From Actinomycetota bacterium (GTDB taxonomy: Bacteria; Actinomycetota; Acidimicrobiia; IMCC26256; PALSA-555), in contig VGBI01000016.1 in the NCBI GenBank assembly GCA_016870595.1, forward strand, positions 1 through 38,117: a DNA stretch of 38,117 nt. Reading direction: 5' to 3'. Positions within the stretch are counted from its first letter, which is position 1; each line of letters begins with the position of its first letter. The position numbers and the translations under genes are program-made. The notes beneath the pieces are model-generated. The model saw only the letters and a list, made by a program, of their open reading frames with translations. It had not been told where the DNA came from and did not search any database. Positions 38,033-38,117 of this stretch are shown here, in pieces.

Positions 38033-38117
38033 GTGGGGAGCACGAACCTCGACGGAATCGGATCCGACCGGCACGCAGCCCCCGGGCTCGACTTCGGGTT
38101 GAACCGGGCCGGCCGCC
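38033..38117 (+). CDS. Start of an unidentified gene (cut by window edge)
   Basis: GTG 38033 follows GGGGAG (38021-38026) by six bases and opens a frame that runs off the window. The 28 visible residues (MGSTNLDG..., then 'APGLDFGLNRAGR') do not identify a family. The competing GTG at 38019 leads to a stop within 84 bp. Because it diverges from the mini-NRPS gene it may belong to the same surface region. Confidence 0.5.
   Translation, partial: MGSTNLDGIGSDRHAAPGLDFGLNRAGR

Overview
This is a very GC-rich, gene-dense window (about 70% G+C by eye) with 24 protein genes I regard as solid, several fragments and two speculative small ORFs. The gene families point to a high-GC actinobacterium, most plausibly class Acidimicrobiia. 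They include a DUF35-thiolase fusion, amidohydrolase-2 proteins, an SsuD-like flavin monooxygenase, a PaaI-type double-hotdog protein, DUF4239, DUF1214, and a Tat-exported protein with an actinobacterial surface module. The lineage is inferred from gene content. No rRNA, tRNA, CRISPR array, transposase or integrase was seen.

1-12.1 kb is catabolic. It starts with the end of a lipase-like hydrolase and a small HiPIP-like four-cysteine protein. Next come a fused DUF35-thiolase, an orphan ParA ATPase, and an amidohydrolase behind a promoter with a 17-bp perfect palindrome at its start site. A minus-strand run follows (thioesterase, cyclase-family hydrolase, cytochrome P450). A tight plus-strand operon then encodes a zinc alcohol dehydrogenase, an SDR, a sulfotransferase and an alkylsulfatase-like metallo-hydrolase. 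Such sets usually break down lipids, steroids or cyclic compounds through acyl-CoA and alcohol intermediates; the substrate is not known here.

12.1-25.5 kb is mixed metabolism. It holds an old-yellow-enzyme/dienoyl-CoA-reductase-like protein, a malate-dehydrogenase-like protein, a DUF4239 membrane protein, a DUF1214 protein and an ATP-grasp enzyme. A sulfotransferase lacking its 5'-phosphosulfate loop follows, abutting a remnant of another gene. At 19.3-20.6 kb a compact minus-strand unit pairs a PqqD-like peptide-binding protein with a JmjC/cupin oxygenase, flanked by two very small ORFs and a 12-bp tandem repeat. After it come another amidohydrolase, an aldo/keto reductase coupled to an SsuD-like monooxygenase, and a pyruvate kinase.

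25.5-38.1 kb is envelope and surface biosynthesis with one D-aminoacylase-like amidohydrolase. It holds two polytopic membrane proteins (one GT39-like), a decayed FUSC-type gene, a Tat-exported surface protein, a DUF2304/GT2 pair, and a second GT2 translationally coupled to an adenylation-carrier-thioesterase mini-NRPS. A new gene begins at the right edge.

Two patterns recur. Many genes have a TANNNT box 6-9 nt before the start codon, as expected for leaderless mRNAs. Several same-strand genes overlap by four bases (GTGA or ATGA). The best candidates for something new are the PqqD/JmjC unit at 19.3-20.6 kb, the operator at 3319-3335, and the co-transcribed sulfotransferase/sulfatase pair at 9.6-12.1 kb.
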